From contig JAPOUM010000014.1 of assembly GCA_026708645.1 (NCBI GenBank), positions 24,275 to 88,274 of the forward strand: a stretch of 64,000 nt of DNA, in the 5' to 3' direction. Below the pieces are notes generated by a model. That model was not told the origin of the DNA and made no database searches. It worked only from the letters and a program-made list of their open reading frames with translations. Source of the DNA: Acidimicrobiaceae bacterium. Lineage in GTDB: Bacteria; Actinomycetota; Acidimicrobiia; Acidimicrobiales; Aldehydirespiratoraceae. This document shows positions 8,896 through 20,496 of this stretch, one piece after another (within the stretch, counting starts at the first letter, position 1; each line of letters opens with the position of its first letter). Made by a program: the position numbers and the translations under genes.

Positions 8896-10479
8896 TCAGT
8901 TGTGGGTGGAACGGCCTTTCAGGATGTCGTCGAAGCCCCGGATCAGGCTGTGCTCGGTGTCTTGGACGTCTTCGGGGGTGGCCGCGAAATAGCCGGTGGC
9001 CATGCCCACCTCGGCGGCTGCGTCGAGATACTCCGGCACGCTCGACAGATACAGGCAATCGCGGGCGTCCACCGAAATCACCCGGCGGGTCGCCTCGAAC
9101 AGCGACCGCTCAGGCAAGGCGGCGCCGACCACGCCGCTGACCAGCCACGATGACACGGAATCCTCCAGCTGGGCCATGCGCCGCAGCCGCTGACCCCATT
9201 CGCGGGGCTGGTTGCCTATCGCCGCCACCGGCAGGTTCCGACTGGCGACACGGTCGAGGAAGGGATGCAAGCCCGGCACCATCTTGAACGACGACAGATA
9301 GCGGGTCTCGACATCGCGGGCGATCGGGCCGAGCCCGAGATCGCTCCAGAACTCTTCGACAGTGATGCGTCCCAGCACCAGCAGGCGGTGCCGGTCGCGC
9401 ACCAGGTCGGGGTCGAGGTCCGGGTTCTCGTTTGTGACCACCGGCACCAGCAGATCCTCCAGCGGGTTGATGGGGCGCACAATCACTCCGTGAACGTCCA
9501 GCACCAGCAGGCGCAGCAGGCGCTTGCGCGGGAGTTCTGCTTGGGCTTCACGGGCGGCGGCACGCTCGCGGCGTTGGCGAACCGCTCGTCGGCTGTGGCC
9601 CTTCGGGCCGCGCATCAGCATCACCAGGCGCGCCACTGCCAGCCCCAGCACAATCACGCCGAAAGCGGCGCCGACGACGAAGGCGATGTTGCGCCACAGA
9701 GGCGCCTCGGTGTCTTCGATGCTGGTGGAGGCGGACACCGAGAAGGGCTCGTCGCCGTAGGAGAACCGCCAGGAAGCCGTGGAACGACTCACTTCCGTCG
9801 CCGCTGCAGCGACGTCTCCGGCGCCTGTGTCTGTCGAAGAAACCGAAGAATCGTCCGGCGACGCTCCGGACGCCGCTTGAGACGACGCCTGAAAGGCGTC
9901 GTCGGCGTCGATCAAAGTCAACCGGAACTCGAAACCCAACGAGTCGGAGAGGTTCACGATCTCGTTGATCCGCTCAGCGGTCTCTCTGATCCGGTCTTGC
10001 AGCGGCTGCCCGAACGGTTGACCCCCGAAGACCGCCGCGAGAGCGTCGTCGCTGAAGGTTTCCAGCGGCAGGGCAGGGTTGATGTCCGCCGTGAAGCTGT
10101 AGGCGCTCTTGGCGAACGAGCGATCATGCCGCAGGTCCACATTGCTGAAGATGGCGTCGGGGCCGGCTATCTCGTCTAGCACCTGCTTGAGCTGGCCTGC
10201 CGACTCGAATCGCTTGACGGCTCGCAGCTGCACGCCGCCGGCGACGTCAGAGAGCGGGTCTTGCACCGTCCAGCCGGCTTCGACAGCGTCGTCGAAACGC
10301 AGCTCTCCGGCGAGTTCGCCGACCGACTCCACCGCCCGCGCGTCGGCGTTGACCACCACGGTCACCGTGCCCGAGCCGGCATCGCCGACTTCCACATGGA
10401 CGGCCGTGTCGACCCGGCAAGCCGCCGCCAGCAGCAGCAACGCCGCTACCAAGCCGACGACACTCGCCGCTGCGCGCAT
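8896..10479 (-). CDS. LppM-like lipoprotein domain joined by a membrane helix to a HAD-like domain
   Basis: 527 residues from the ATG at 10479, chosen because it gives a clean lipoprotein signal: MRAAASVVGLVAALLLLAAAC, lipobox LAAAC, modified Cys at 21. Upstream TTG and ATG starts are possible. The exported part (about 21-230) resembles LppM/DUF3153 proteins, with V-x-V-x-DAGSGTVTVVVNAD and repeated alpha/beta stretches. A Ser/Thr/Asp-rich linker leads to a hydrophobic helix (NIAFVVGAAFGVIVLGLAVA), then a basic stretch. A cytoplasmic HAD-type domain follows, starting LLVLDVHGVIV with nucleophile-like DVH in place of DxD, then IGNQPREWGQR and YLSSVPEYLDAAAEVGMATG. The reaction is unknown. It lies 53 bases downstream of clpC. 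Confidence 0.75.
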   Translation of the reverse strand: MRAAASVVGLVAALLLLAAACRVDTAVHVEVGDAGSGTVTVVVNADARAVESVGELAGELRFDDAVEAGWTVQDPLSDVAGGVQLRAVKRFESAGQLKQVLDEIAGPDAIFSNVDLRHDRSFAKSAYSFTADINPALPLETFSDDALAAVFGGQPFGQPLQDRIRETAERINEIVNLSDSLGFEFRLTLIDADDAFQASSQAASGASPDDSSVSSTDTGAGDVAAAATEVSRSTASWRFSYGDEPFSVSASTSIEDTEAPLWRNIAFVVGAAFGVIVLGLAVARLVMLMRGPKGHSRRAVRQRRERAAAREAQAELPRKRLLRLLVLDVHGVIVRPINPLEDLLVPVVTNENPDLDPDLVRDRHRLLVLGRITVEEFWSDLGLGPIARDVETRYLSSFKMVPGLHPFLDRVASRNLPVAAIGNQPREWGQRLRRMAQLEDSVSSWLVSGVVGAALPERSLFEATRRVISVDARDCLYLSSVPEYLDAAAEVGMATGYFAATPEDVQDTEHSLIRGFDDILKGRSTHN

Positions 10480-10532
10480 CCCGTCTTGTTGCCTGTCTTG
10501 TTGCAGCGCCGGCATTGTCGTTGCCGGCAAGC

Positions 10533-13058
<2,526 letters not shown>

Positions 13059-13066
13059 CGCCTGCA

Positions 13067-13073
13067 CCTCCTT
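13067..13073 (-). promoter_or_regulatory. Ribosome binding site that fixes the clpC start
   Basis: AAGGAGG on the minus strand, 8 bases before ATG 13058. It overlaps an in-frame GTG (13067) that would otherwise give a 3-residue longer protein; the conserved MFERF start and the spacing favour the ATG. Confidence 0.8.
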
Positions 13074-13120
13074 CGGGGCCTGCCGGCTGGAACTTCAAGC
13101 CGGTGTCTGTTTGTTGGCGC

Positions 13121-13126
13121 AGTGTA
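13121..13126 (-). promoter_or_regulatory. Possible -10 box of clpC
   Basis: TACACT (minus strand) lies 63 bases upstream of the clpC ATG. A TTGCAT upstream is 20 bases away, which is too far for a standard -35, so only the -10 element is suggested. Confidence 0.25.
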
Positions 13127-13263
13127 CCCCCGACCTGCGACATGAGATGCAACACCCGAGCGCGTCGGGGCTGCACCGACGCCGGCGACCGCGACACCGA
13201 CGACACGCCGCTGCGCTTGACACGCCGCTGCGTCTATCGGCGGGCGCCTATTACCCTCACGTC

Positions 13264-14259
13264 GTGGCCGAGGGCTCCCCTTTCGCTTTGCTGCCTTGTT
13301 TGGACGACGATCTGCGCCGCGTGCAGCGGGAGCTCCGCGCCGCGGCGGCCGCGCCCGACGATTTCGTCAGCGAACTGGCGCGGCATCTGATCAATGTCGG
13401 CGGCAAGCTGGTGCGGCCCGGTTTCTGTCTGGCGTCGTCGCTGGTTCGCGAAGCCCGGCCGGTGAGGTCTTCGCAGGCCGCGGTGCTGGGCGGGGTCAGC
13501 GTCGAGCTGGTACACATCGGCTCGCTCTACCACGACGACGTGATGGACGACGCCACGACCCGGCGCTCGGTGGTCAGCGTCAACGCGCAGTGGGGCAACC
13601 TGAGGGCCATCCTCGCCGGTGACTATCTGCTGGGCAGGGCGTCGGCTGTGGCGGCGTCGCTGGGCGCCGAAGTGGCGCGGCTGCTGGCGGAGGCGATCAC
13701 CGGACTTTGCGAGGGCCAGATCATCGAGCTCGAGAACGCCTACGACGTCGAGCGCAGCGAACAGCGTTACGAGCGGGCCGTGGCCGGCAAGACCGCGGCG
13801 CTGCTGTCGATCGCCTGTCGGATCGGCGCCACCGTTGGCGAAGTGCCGGCGTCCGATGTGGATGCGCTGGGCGAGTTCGGGTTCGCTTACGGCATGGCCT
13901 TCCAGATCGTGGACGACATCCTGGATCTGGTGGCCACCGAGTCGCAGCTGGGCAAGCCCGCTGGCAACGACCTGGCCGAGGGCACTTACACGCTGCCTGT
14001 GATCCGGGCGCTGGCCGACCCTGCGGCGGGCGAGGAGCTGCGCTCGATCCTGGGGGGCGCCGTCGAGGAGCGCGCCCGCGACCGGGCTGCCGAGCTGGTG
14101 CGGTCGACGGCCGGGGTGGACTACGCCCGCGACAGGGCGCGTGAGTGGGCCGACAGAGCCCAAGCCGCGACATCGGGGCTGCCTGACACCCCGGCGACCG
14201 CGGTGCTGAGCCTGGCCGCCGACCGCCTCATCGAAACCCCGGCTCTGGCCTACGGCTGA
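13264..14259 (+). CDS. Polyprenyl diphosphate synthase (trans-isoprenyl synthase)
   Basis: 331 residues from the GTG at 13264 (MAEGSPFALLPCLDDDLRRV). The frame is open upstream but not conserved. The first aspartate-rich motif is replaced by the LYHDDVMDD form (DDxxD), preceded by GGKLVRPG, and the second is FQIVDDILDLVA, so both Mg2+-diphosphate sites are intact. GKTAALLSIACRIGA is also typical. It condenses IPP onto an allylic diphosphate to make a C30-C50 chain, probably the side chain of menaquinone or the precursor of decaprenyl phosphate. No menaquinone gene is adjacent, and no ribosome binding site is obvious; the mRNA may be leaderless. Confidence 0.9.
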   Translation: MAEGSPFALLPCLDDDLRRVQRELRAAAAAPDDFVSELARHLINVGGKLVRPGFCLASSLVREARPVRSSQAAVLGGVSVELVHIGSLYHDDVMDDATTRRSVVSVNAQWGNLRAILAGDYLLGRASAVAASLGAEVARLLAEAITGLCEGQIIELENAYDVERSEQRYERAVAGKTAALLSIACRIGATVGEVPASDVDALGEFGFAYGMAFQIVDDILDLVATESQLGKPAGNDLAEGTYTLPVIRALADPAAGEELRSILGGAVEERARDRAAELVRSTAGVDYARDRAREWADRAQAATSGLPDTPATAVLSLAADRLIETPALAYG

Positions 14260-14260
14260 A

Positions 14261-14340
14261 GGCCGGGCGAGTCCGGGCGATCCGGCAAGCGCCGTCGGGG
14301 GCCGACGGGAGCGGGCCGGGCGAGTCCGGGCGATCCGGCA
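14261..14340. repeat. 27-bp direct repeat pair, period 53
   Basis: The 27-base sequence beginning GGCCGGGCGAGTCCGGGCGA occurs at 14261-14287 and again, identical, at 14314-14340, in the gap between two convergent genes. A partial third copy follows. The intervening bases carry a perfect hairpin (listed separately). Confidence 0.85.
14292..14308. terminator. GC-rich hairpin between convergent genes
   Basis: CCGTCGG-GGG-CCGACGG is a perfect 7-bp stem with a 3-base loop, placed between the ends of the polyprenyl synthase (+) and lysS (-) genes. There is no T-run, so bidirectional termination is inferred only from its placement. Confidence 0.35.
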
Positions 14341-14385
14341 GGCGCCGGGCGAGATAGCAACAGCAGGCCGTCGCAGGCTCGCCCG

Positions 14386-15800
<1,415 letters not shown>

Positions 15801-15804
<4 letters not shown>

Positions 15805-16598
15805 CGGTTCTGGTTGCGTTCGTAGACGATCCGCAGGCCGTGCAGAGTCAAGAAGGGTTCGACATGGTCGATCGTCTCTGCGATGGGGGCGATCACATGG
15901 GCCAGACCTCCGGTGGCTACGACGCCGGCTGGGCCCAGTTCCGCCAGGAAACGGTTGTTCATGCCGTCGATCATGGACGCGAAACCGTAGAGAGCCCCGG
16001 ACTGGATCGACTCAACGGTGGTCTTGCCGATGACGCTGCGAGGCGCCACCAGCTCCACCGCCGACAGGGCGGAGGCTCGGCCCACCAAAGCGTCGAGGCT
16101 GATCTCGACGCCCGGGGCTATCGCTCCTCCCATGAAGGCGCCGTCGGCGGAGATCACATCGAAATTATTGCCGGTGCCGAAGTCCACCACCACGGTGGGG
16201 CCGCCATAAAGGTCATAGGCCGCCACCGCGTTGGCGATCCGGTCGGCGCCCACCTCTTTGGGGTTGTCGTAGTGGATGGGCATCCCTGTCTTGACCCCGG
16301 GCCCCACCACCACGGGATCGAAGCGGAGCTGCCGGCTGACCATCTGGCGCAAACCGGCGAGCAGGCGCGGCACCCCCGAACAGATCGAGACTCCGCTGAC
16401 GTCGTTGTCGAAATCCAGCCCGGCGCCGCTCATCAGCGACCTGATCGCCACGCCGAGCTCGTCGGCGGTGCGCACCGGGTCGGTGGAGAGCCGCCAGTGA
16501 TCGACCAGCCCGTCGGCCGCGCTCGAGCCGTGTAGCGCGCCGGCATCGTAGACGCCGACCACGGTCTGGGTGTTGCCGACATCGATGGTGAGCAGCAC
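15801..16598 (-). CDS. coaX: Type III pantothenate kinase
   Basis: 265 residues beginning [18 protein letters not shown], the ASKHA phosphate-1 loop of Coa[18 protein letters not shown] and [14 protein letters not shown] (phosphate-2 region) and [15 protein letters not shown] follow; the acidic catalytic residues are in place. It phosphorylates pantothenate, the first step to CoA, and is not feedback-inhibited by CoA in characterised members. The start is GTG. It lies 102 bases downstream of the DUF2520-PanC gene, which makes pantothenate, and overlaps lysS by 4 bases, so a panC-coaX-lysS operon is likely. Confidence 0.95.
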
Positions 16599-16700
16599 TG
16601 CCGCAGGATAGGTCTTGTCAGCGGCGCCTGATGCGGCTCATGTCTGAGAGCGGCGGGTGACGCGGCGCCGGACTGCCTCGCGGCGGGACGTCGTCGAGTC

Positions 16701-18350
16701 TCAGCGCGGGGCGCGGGCGCGGCAAGCGATGTTGTCGATGAGCCGGGCGTGCCCGAAGCGGGCCGCCGCCAGCAGCCGCACCTCGCCTCGCAGCGGACCG
16801 TCGGCTGTCAGAGTCGCCGCCGGCAGAGCAGCCGCGTATTCGATCTGTGCCAGAGGCGCGGTCGCCATCACCGCGGCCAACGCTTCCTGCACTGCGGCGG
16901 GACTGGTCTCGCCGGATTCCACCAGCTCGGCCCCCGCATTCAGCGCCTGCCAAAGAATCGGCGCTTGGGCGCGCTCTTCGGCGCTCAAATAAGCGTTGCG
17001 GCTCGACAGGGCCAGCCCGTCGGGTTCCCGCACGGTAGGGCATCCCACCACTCGCACCGGCAGCGACAGATCCGAGACGACCTGCCGCACGATCATCAGC
17101 TGCTGGAAGTCCTTCTCGCCGAAATAGGCGCGGCAGTCGCCGATGATCGACAAGAGTTTGACGACGACTGTGGCGACCCCTTTGAAATGGCCCGGACGGT
17201 CGGCGCCGCAGAGCACGTCAGCCAGCGGCCCCGGATCGACGGCCGTGGCCGGGGCGGCGGGATACATCTCGTCGGCATCGGGGGCGAAGACGAAGTCGGC
17301 GCCCGCGTCGGCGCACATCTCGATGTCGCGTTCGAGGTCGCGGGGATAGCCGTCGTAGTCTTCGCCCGGATTGAACTGCAAAGGGTTGACGAAGATCGAC
17401 ACAGCGACGACGTCGTTGTCGGCTCGGGCCTGTTCGATCAACGAACGATGACCAGCATGCAGGAATCCCATCGTGGCGACGAAACCGACCTCGAGACCGA
17501 CTGCCCTGGCTGCGCGCAGCCGCTTTCGCATTCCCGGAATGGTCCTCTCGCGCCACGGCGTGATCCGGCCGGCGCCCGCACGGCCGGCGGCGCCTGTCGG
17601 CCTGCTTGCCGCACCGGCGGCGGCGAGTCGGGCCGCTTGTTGTGACAGCGCCTTGTAGGCGGGTCTTTCAGCGGGCGCTATGGCTTCCAGGTGCCGCTCC
17701 AGTGTGCCGGTGTCGCCGCGGGCGGCGGGACCGGTCAGCGCCGCTGCCGGGCCGAGCTCTTCGACATTGTCGACAGTCGCTCTGACCAGGCTCATGAAGG
17801 CGTCGAGAGGCGCCCCTGAAGCCGAGGCGATGCGTTCGGCCTGTCCCAGCAGTGCCACCAGATGGTTGGAGGCGACCACTGCAGCCGCGTGGTAGCAGGC
17901 GCGGTCGGCCTCAGCCACCTCGAAGGCTGTGCCCCCCAGATCGGCGACCACTCGCCGGATCAGGGGATCGCCGGCCACCGCGAACCAGCAGCCGCCGAGC
18001 AAGCGTCGAGCGCCGAGACCTGCCGAAGGCAGCGCCACCAGCGGATGCAGGGCGCCGCGACGGCGATGGGCGGCCAGTTCGTCCAAGCCGAGAGACCCGG
18101 CCATGTGAGCCACCACCGCGCTCTGCGAGGGCTCGACGGCTGCGGCGACTTCGGCCACGGCGGCGTCGGGCGTGGCGATGAGCACCAGATCCACGTCAGC
18201 CGCAGCCTGCCGCAAGGCCTCCGCAGGCGACGCTCTGGTCAAGGGGGGCTGAACCAGCCAGCCCGCTTCGGCCAACGCCTCAGCCATGGCGCCGCCGGCC
18301 CGGCCGGCGCCGATGATGCGGACCGTGCGGCTGCGGTCCGGCTCGGTCAC
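16701..18350 (-). CDS. panC: DUF2520/Rossmann protein fused to pantothenate synthetase
   Basis: 549 residues starting at the GTG at 18350, whose GTGA overlaps the stop of the upstream gene by 4 bases. Residues 1-250 form a Rossmann fold (VRIIGAGRAGGAMAEALAEAG) with a DUF2520 domain (GALHPLVALPSA..., ACYHAAAVVASNHLVALL). From about 275 to the end it is pantothenate synthetase, with ATMGFLHAGHRSLIEQAR carrying the HIGH-type motif, NPLQF, YFGEKDFQQL and the KMSKS-like ALSSRNAYLS. PanC joins pantoate and beta-alanine with ATP. In many actinobacteria the DUF2520 protein is a separate gene next to panC, and its function is unknown; a reductase related to pantoate synthesis is one guess. Here they are one polypeptide. 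Confidence 0.92.
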   Translation of the reverse strand: MTEPDRSRTVRIIGAGRAGGAMAEALAEAGWLVQPPLTRASPAEALRQAAADVDLVLIATPDAAVAEVAAAVEPSQSAVVAHMAGSLGLDELAAHRRRGALHPLVALPSAGLGARRLLGGCWFAVAGDPLIRRVVADLGGTAFEVAEADRACYHAAAVVASNHLVALLGQAERIASASGAPLDAFMSLVRATVDNVEELGPAAALTGPAARGDTGTLERHLEAIAPAERPAYKALSQQAARLAAAGAASRPTGAAGRAGAGRITPWRERTIPGMRKRLRAARAVGLEVGFVATMGFLHAGHRSLIEQARADNDVVAVSIFVNPLQFNPGEDYDGYPRDLERDIEMCADAGADFVFAPDADEMYPAAPATAVDPGPLADVLCGADRPGHFKGVATVVVKLLSIIGDCRAYFGEKDFQQLMIVRQVVSDLSLPVRVVGCPTVREPDGLALSSRNAYLSAEERAQAPILWQALNAGAELVESGETSPAAVQEALAAVMATAPLAQIEYAAALPAATLTADGPLRGEVRLLAAARFGHARLIDNIACRARAPR

Positions 18351-18844
18351 GGCTTGAGCTGTTGCGCTAGTGACAGGATCTCGCGAGCCAGCGGGCCGAG
18401 CTCGCGCGCCAGCAGACGTTCGGTGATGGTGATCGATTCCAGACCGTCGTCGACGAGGCCCGACCACAGAAGATAGCCGGCCACCACGCCCGAGACCCTG
18501 TCGCCTATCGAGTCGTGATGCATCAACACCGAGCTTTGCGCCGAGCGGTCACGGATCGTGGTGAGTATCTCCTTGAGGCGGTCGCCGCCATCGCTGTTGT
18601 CGACGTAGGGCAGATGTATGTAGCTGAGTCCGTGCTCGTCGTAGTCGTGAAGGTTGTAAGGGATCGCCGTGATGCTCAATATCAGGCCGATGTTGTTGCG
18701 GTTCAGCCAGATGATCTCTTCGTGGCGCCGCACCCGACGGTGACCGGCGCCGTAGCCGCCGGGGCGTTCGCACACCCCGAAACGGTCGGTGATGACCCAC
18801 CGGAAGCCTCGCGGCTCGATCCCTTCAGACCATTTGCTGTTCAT
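18347..18844 (-). CDS. Protein-tyrosine-phosphatase-like protein with His in place of the catalytic Cys
   Basis: 165 residues, ATG at 18844. The segments WVITDRFGVCERPGGYG, HEEIIWLNRNNIGLILSITA and SYIHLPYVDN resemble the beta-strand and loop order of dual-specificity phosphatases. VLMHHDSIGDRVSGVVAGYL sits where the HCxxGxxRS phosphate loop should be. Counting back from R116, the nucleophile position is H110, so the loop is H-x5-R rather than C-x5-R. Phosphatase chemistry is therefore unlikely; phosphate binding or a scaffold role is possible. It overlaps the panC fusion by 4 bases and follows hpt, so it is probably co-transcribed with both. The family assignment rests on loop and strand pattern only. 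Confidence 0.65.
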   Translation of the reverse strand: MNSKWSEGIEPRGFRWVITDRFGVCERPGGYGAGHRRVRRHEEIIWLNRNNIGLILSITAIPYNLHDYDEHGLSYIHLPYVDNSDGGDRLKEILTTIRDRSAQSSVLMHHDSIGDRVSGVVAGYLLWSGLVDDGLESITITERLLARELGPLAREILSLAQQLKP

Positions 18845-18875
18845 GCGCCTTCTTGCTGTTCATGGGTCTTGTTGT

Positions 18876-19451
18876 TCATGCGTCTTCCAGGTCGAAACTG
18901 TGCACCTCTGAAAGTTCACGGAAACGCTCGCCCACGTCGAGGCCGTATCCCACGAGCCAGTCGGCCGGCACGTTGAACCCGACGTAGCGGATGCCTTCAG
19001 CACTGGCGTCGGCGCGCACCAGCAGGGCGCACATCTCGAGACTGGCGGGGCTTCGGGACTTCAACAGATCGGCCAGATGACTCATCGTGAGGCCAGAGTC
19101 GACGATGTCCTCCACCAGCACCACATGCCGGCCGCGGATGTCGCAGTCGAGGTCTTTGAGAATGCGGACCTCGCCGCTGGACTCGGTGCTCGTCCCATAG
19201 GAGGACACCGCCATGAAGTCGATCTCCACCGGCAGGTCGATGGCTCTGGCGAGGTCGCTCATGAACACGAACGCTCCCTTGAGCACGCCCACCAGCAGCA
19301 GGCGCTTGCCCCGGTAGTCGGCACTGATCTCGACGCCGATTGAAGCCACGCGGGCCTGCAATTCCTCGGCGGAGACGACGACGCGGCCCACGGACCCCGA
19401 CGGCGGTGACTCCGGCGCCAAGCTCACGACTCGCAGAGTAGCCGACGTCAC
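18876..19451 (-). CDS. hpt: Hypoxanthine phosphoribosyltransferase
   Basis: 191 residues, the usual length. VVSAEELQARVASIGVEISADY is the typical N-terminal helix; LLVGVLKGAFVFMSDL and FMAVSSYG follow. VVLVEDIVDSGLT is the PRPP-binding loop. It converts hypoxanthine or guanine plus PRPP to IMP or GMP in purine salvage. The GTG start at 19451 overlaps the tilS stop as GTGA. The tilS-hpt pairing is widespread in bacteria, where ftsH usually follows; here a pseudo-phosphatase gene follows instead. Confidence 0.95.
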   Translation of the reverse strand: MTSATLRVVSLAPESPPSGSVGRVVVSAEELQARVASIGVEISADYRGKRLLLVGVLKGAFVFMSDLARAIDLPVEIDFMAVSSYGTSTESSGEVRILKDLDCDIRGRHVVLVEDIVDSGLTMSHLADLLKSRSPASLEMCALLVRADASAEGIRYVGFNVPADWLVGYGLDVGERFRELSEVHSFDLEDA

Positions 19452-20317
19452 AACCCGCTGCGGGGCACGCTGCTCTGGTCGCTGCGCGGGCCGGCGCGGT
19501 GCGGGGCGCTGCGGGGCTCTATGCGGAGCCGTTGCGCTGTGCGGGCCACTCGATGGCCTCCGCTGATTTCGGTGGCGATGATGCGACCCGCGGCCACGTC
19601 CAGCACTCGGTCGATGCAGGCGGCGCTGGGCACTGCGCCCACCGTCTCGGAGATCCAGCTTCGCAGCGCTTGGCTCGCCACTGCGGGCGCGGCGGCGGAC
19701 AACTCTGCTGCATTCGTCGGATCCACAGACTCCGCCAGCTCCGCGATCGTCTCCAAGGCTTGCGACGCCAAATCTGCGTGGCGGTTGAGCAGAGGCACAG
19801 GATCGCGGTTCAGGGCTCGGGCCAACGCGGGCATCACCTCGTTTCGTATCACCACCCGGGCGAAGGACGGATCATCGTTCATGGGGTCATGCACAGTGGC
19901 GACGCCCAGCTGCCGGCACAACGCTCGTGTCTCAAAGCGGCGCAGGCCCAACAGTGGGCGCCCGACGCTGCGATGCGGGGCTGCCGCGCCCGCGAGGCCG
20001 CCGCCGCGCCCCACGTTGAACAGCACCGTCTCGGCACGGTCGTCGGCGGTGTGGCCGACCAGCACATCGTCGGGCAGGGCCGCATAGCGGGCGGAGCGTG
20101 CTCTGGCTTCCAGGTCGGGGCCGGCTTCGAGTTGCACGCGGCGCAGTTCGAAGCCCGCCCCGAAGCGCTCTGCGATCTCGTGAGCGGCTCGGGCGTGGAC
20201 TTCGGCGGCGCTATGAAGACCGTGGTTGACGTGCCAGGCTGTGACCTGCAGTCCGGCGGCTCTCGCCAAAGCCACCAGAGCTGTCGAGTCGGCGCCGCCG
20301 GAGAGCCCGCAAGCCAC
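19448..20317 (-). CDS. tilS: tRNA(Ile)-lysidine synthetase TilS
   Basis: 289 residues from the GTG at 20317. ACGLSGGADSTALVALA is the PP-loop (SGGxDS) ATP site, and HVNHGLHSAAEVHARAAHE and GHTADDRAETVL are the family's substrate and adenylation motifs. It makes lysidine at C34 of tRNA-Ile(CAU). Conserved sequence appears to continue upstream: in-frame codons before the GTG read SVEGLLARCSFSEPGTAVACG, which fits the N-terminus expected before the P-loop, but no ATG, GTG or TTG precedes it. Either the GTG is used and the helix is lost, or a non-standard start is used. The C-terminal tRNA-binding domain is short. Confidence 0.92.
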   Translation of the reverse strand: MACGLSGGADSTALVALARAAGLQVTAWHVNHGLHSAAEVHARAAHEIAERFGAGFELRRVQLEAGPDLEARARSARYAALPDDVLVGHTADDRAETVLFNVGRGGGLAGAAAPHRSVGRPLLGLRRFETRALCRQLGVATVHDPMNDDPSFARVVIRNEVMPALARALNRDPVPLLNRHADLASQALETIAELAESVDPTNAAELSAAAPAVASQALRSWISETVGAVPSAACIDRVLDVAAGRIIATEISGGHRVARTAQRLRIEPRSAPHRAGPRSDQSSVPRSGL

Positions 20318-20446
20318 TGCGGTACCCGGCTCGCTGAAGCTGCATCTGGCCAGCAGGCCCTCGACGCTGACGCGCTCCGAAGCAGCGTCCGGTGACGGGC
20401 CGCAGGAGAGCAGGCCGGGCGACGGGCCGGGTCGGCAGCTCAGACT

Positions 20447-20496
20447 GTCGCCTCGACTGACTCGACGGCGCTCATGCAGTCGCCTCGACTGACTCG
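20447..20496. repeat. Short direct repeat at the tilS/metalloprotease junction
   Basis: GTCGCCTCGACTGACTCG occurs at 20447-20464 and 20479-20496 (period 32), and degenerate copies continue into 20497-20530. The copies lie over the 3' end of the metalloprotease gene, whose C-terminus reads VEAVEATESVEATA. A duplicated stub with its own ATG and stop (MSAVESVEATV) follows, so the repeat looks like a tandem duplication of the gene tail. Confidence 0.75.

Noticed and set aside
13217..13254. TTGACA and TATTAC ahead of the polyprenyl synthase gene
   Set aside because: The spacer is 26 bases, too long for a sigma-70-type promoter; kept only as a remark.
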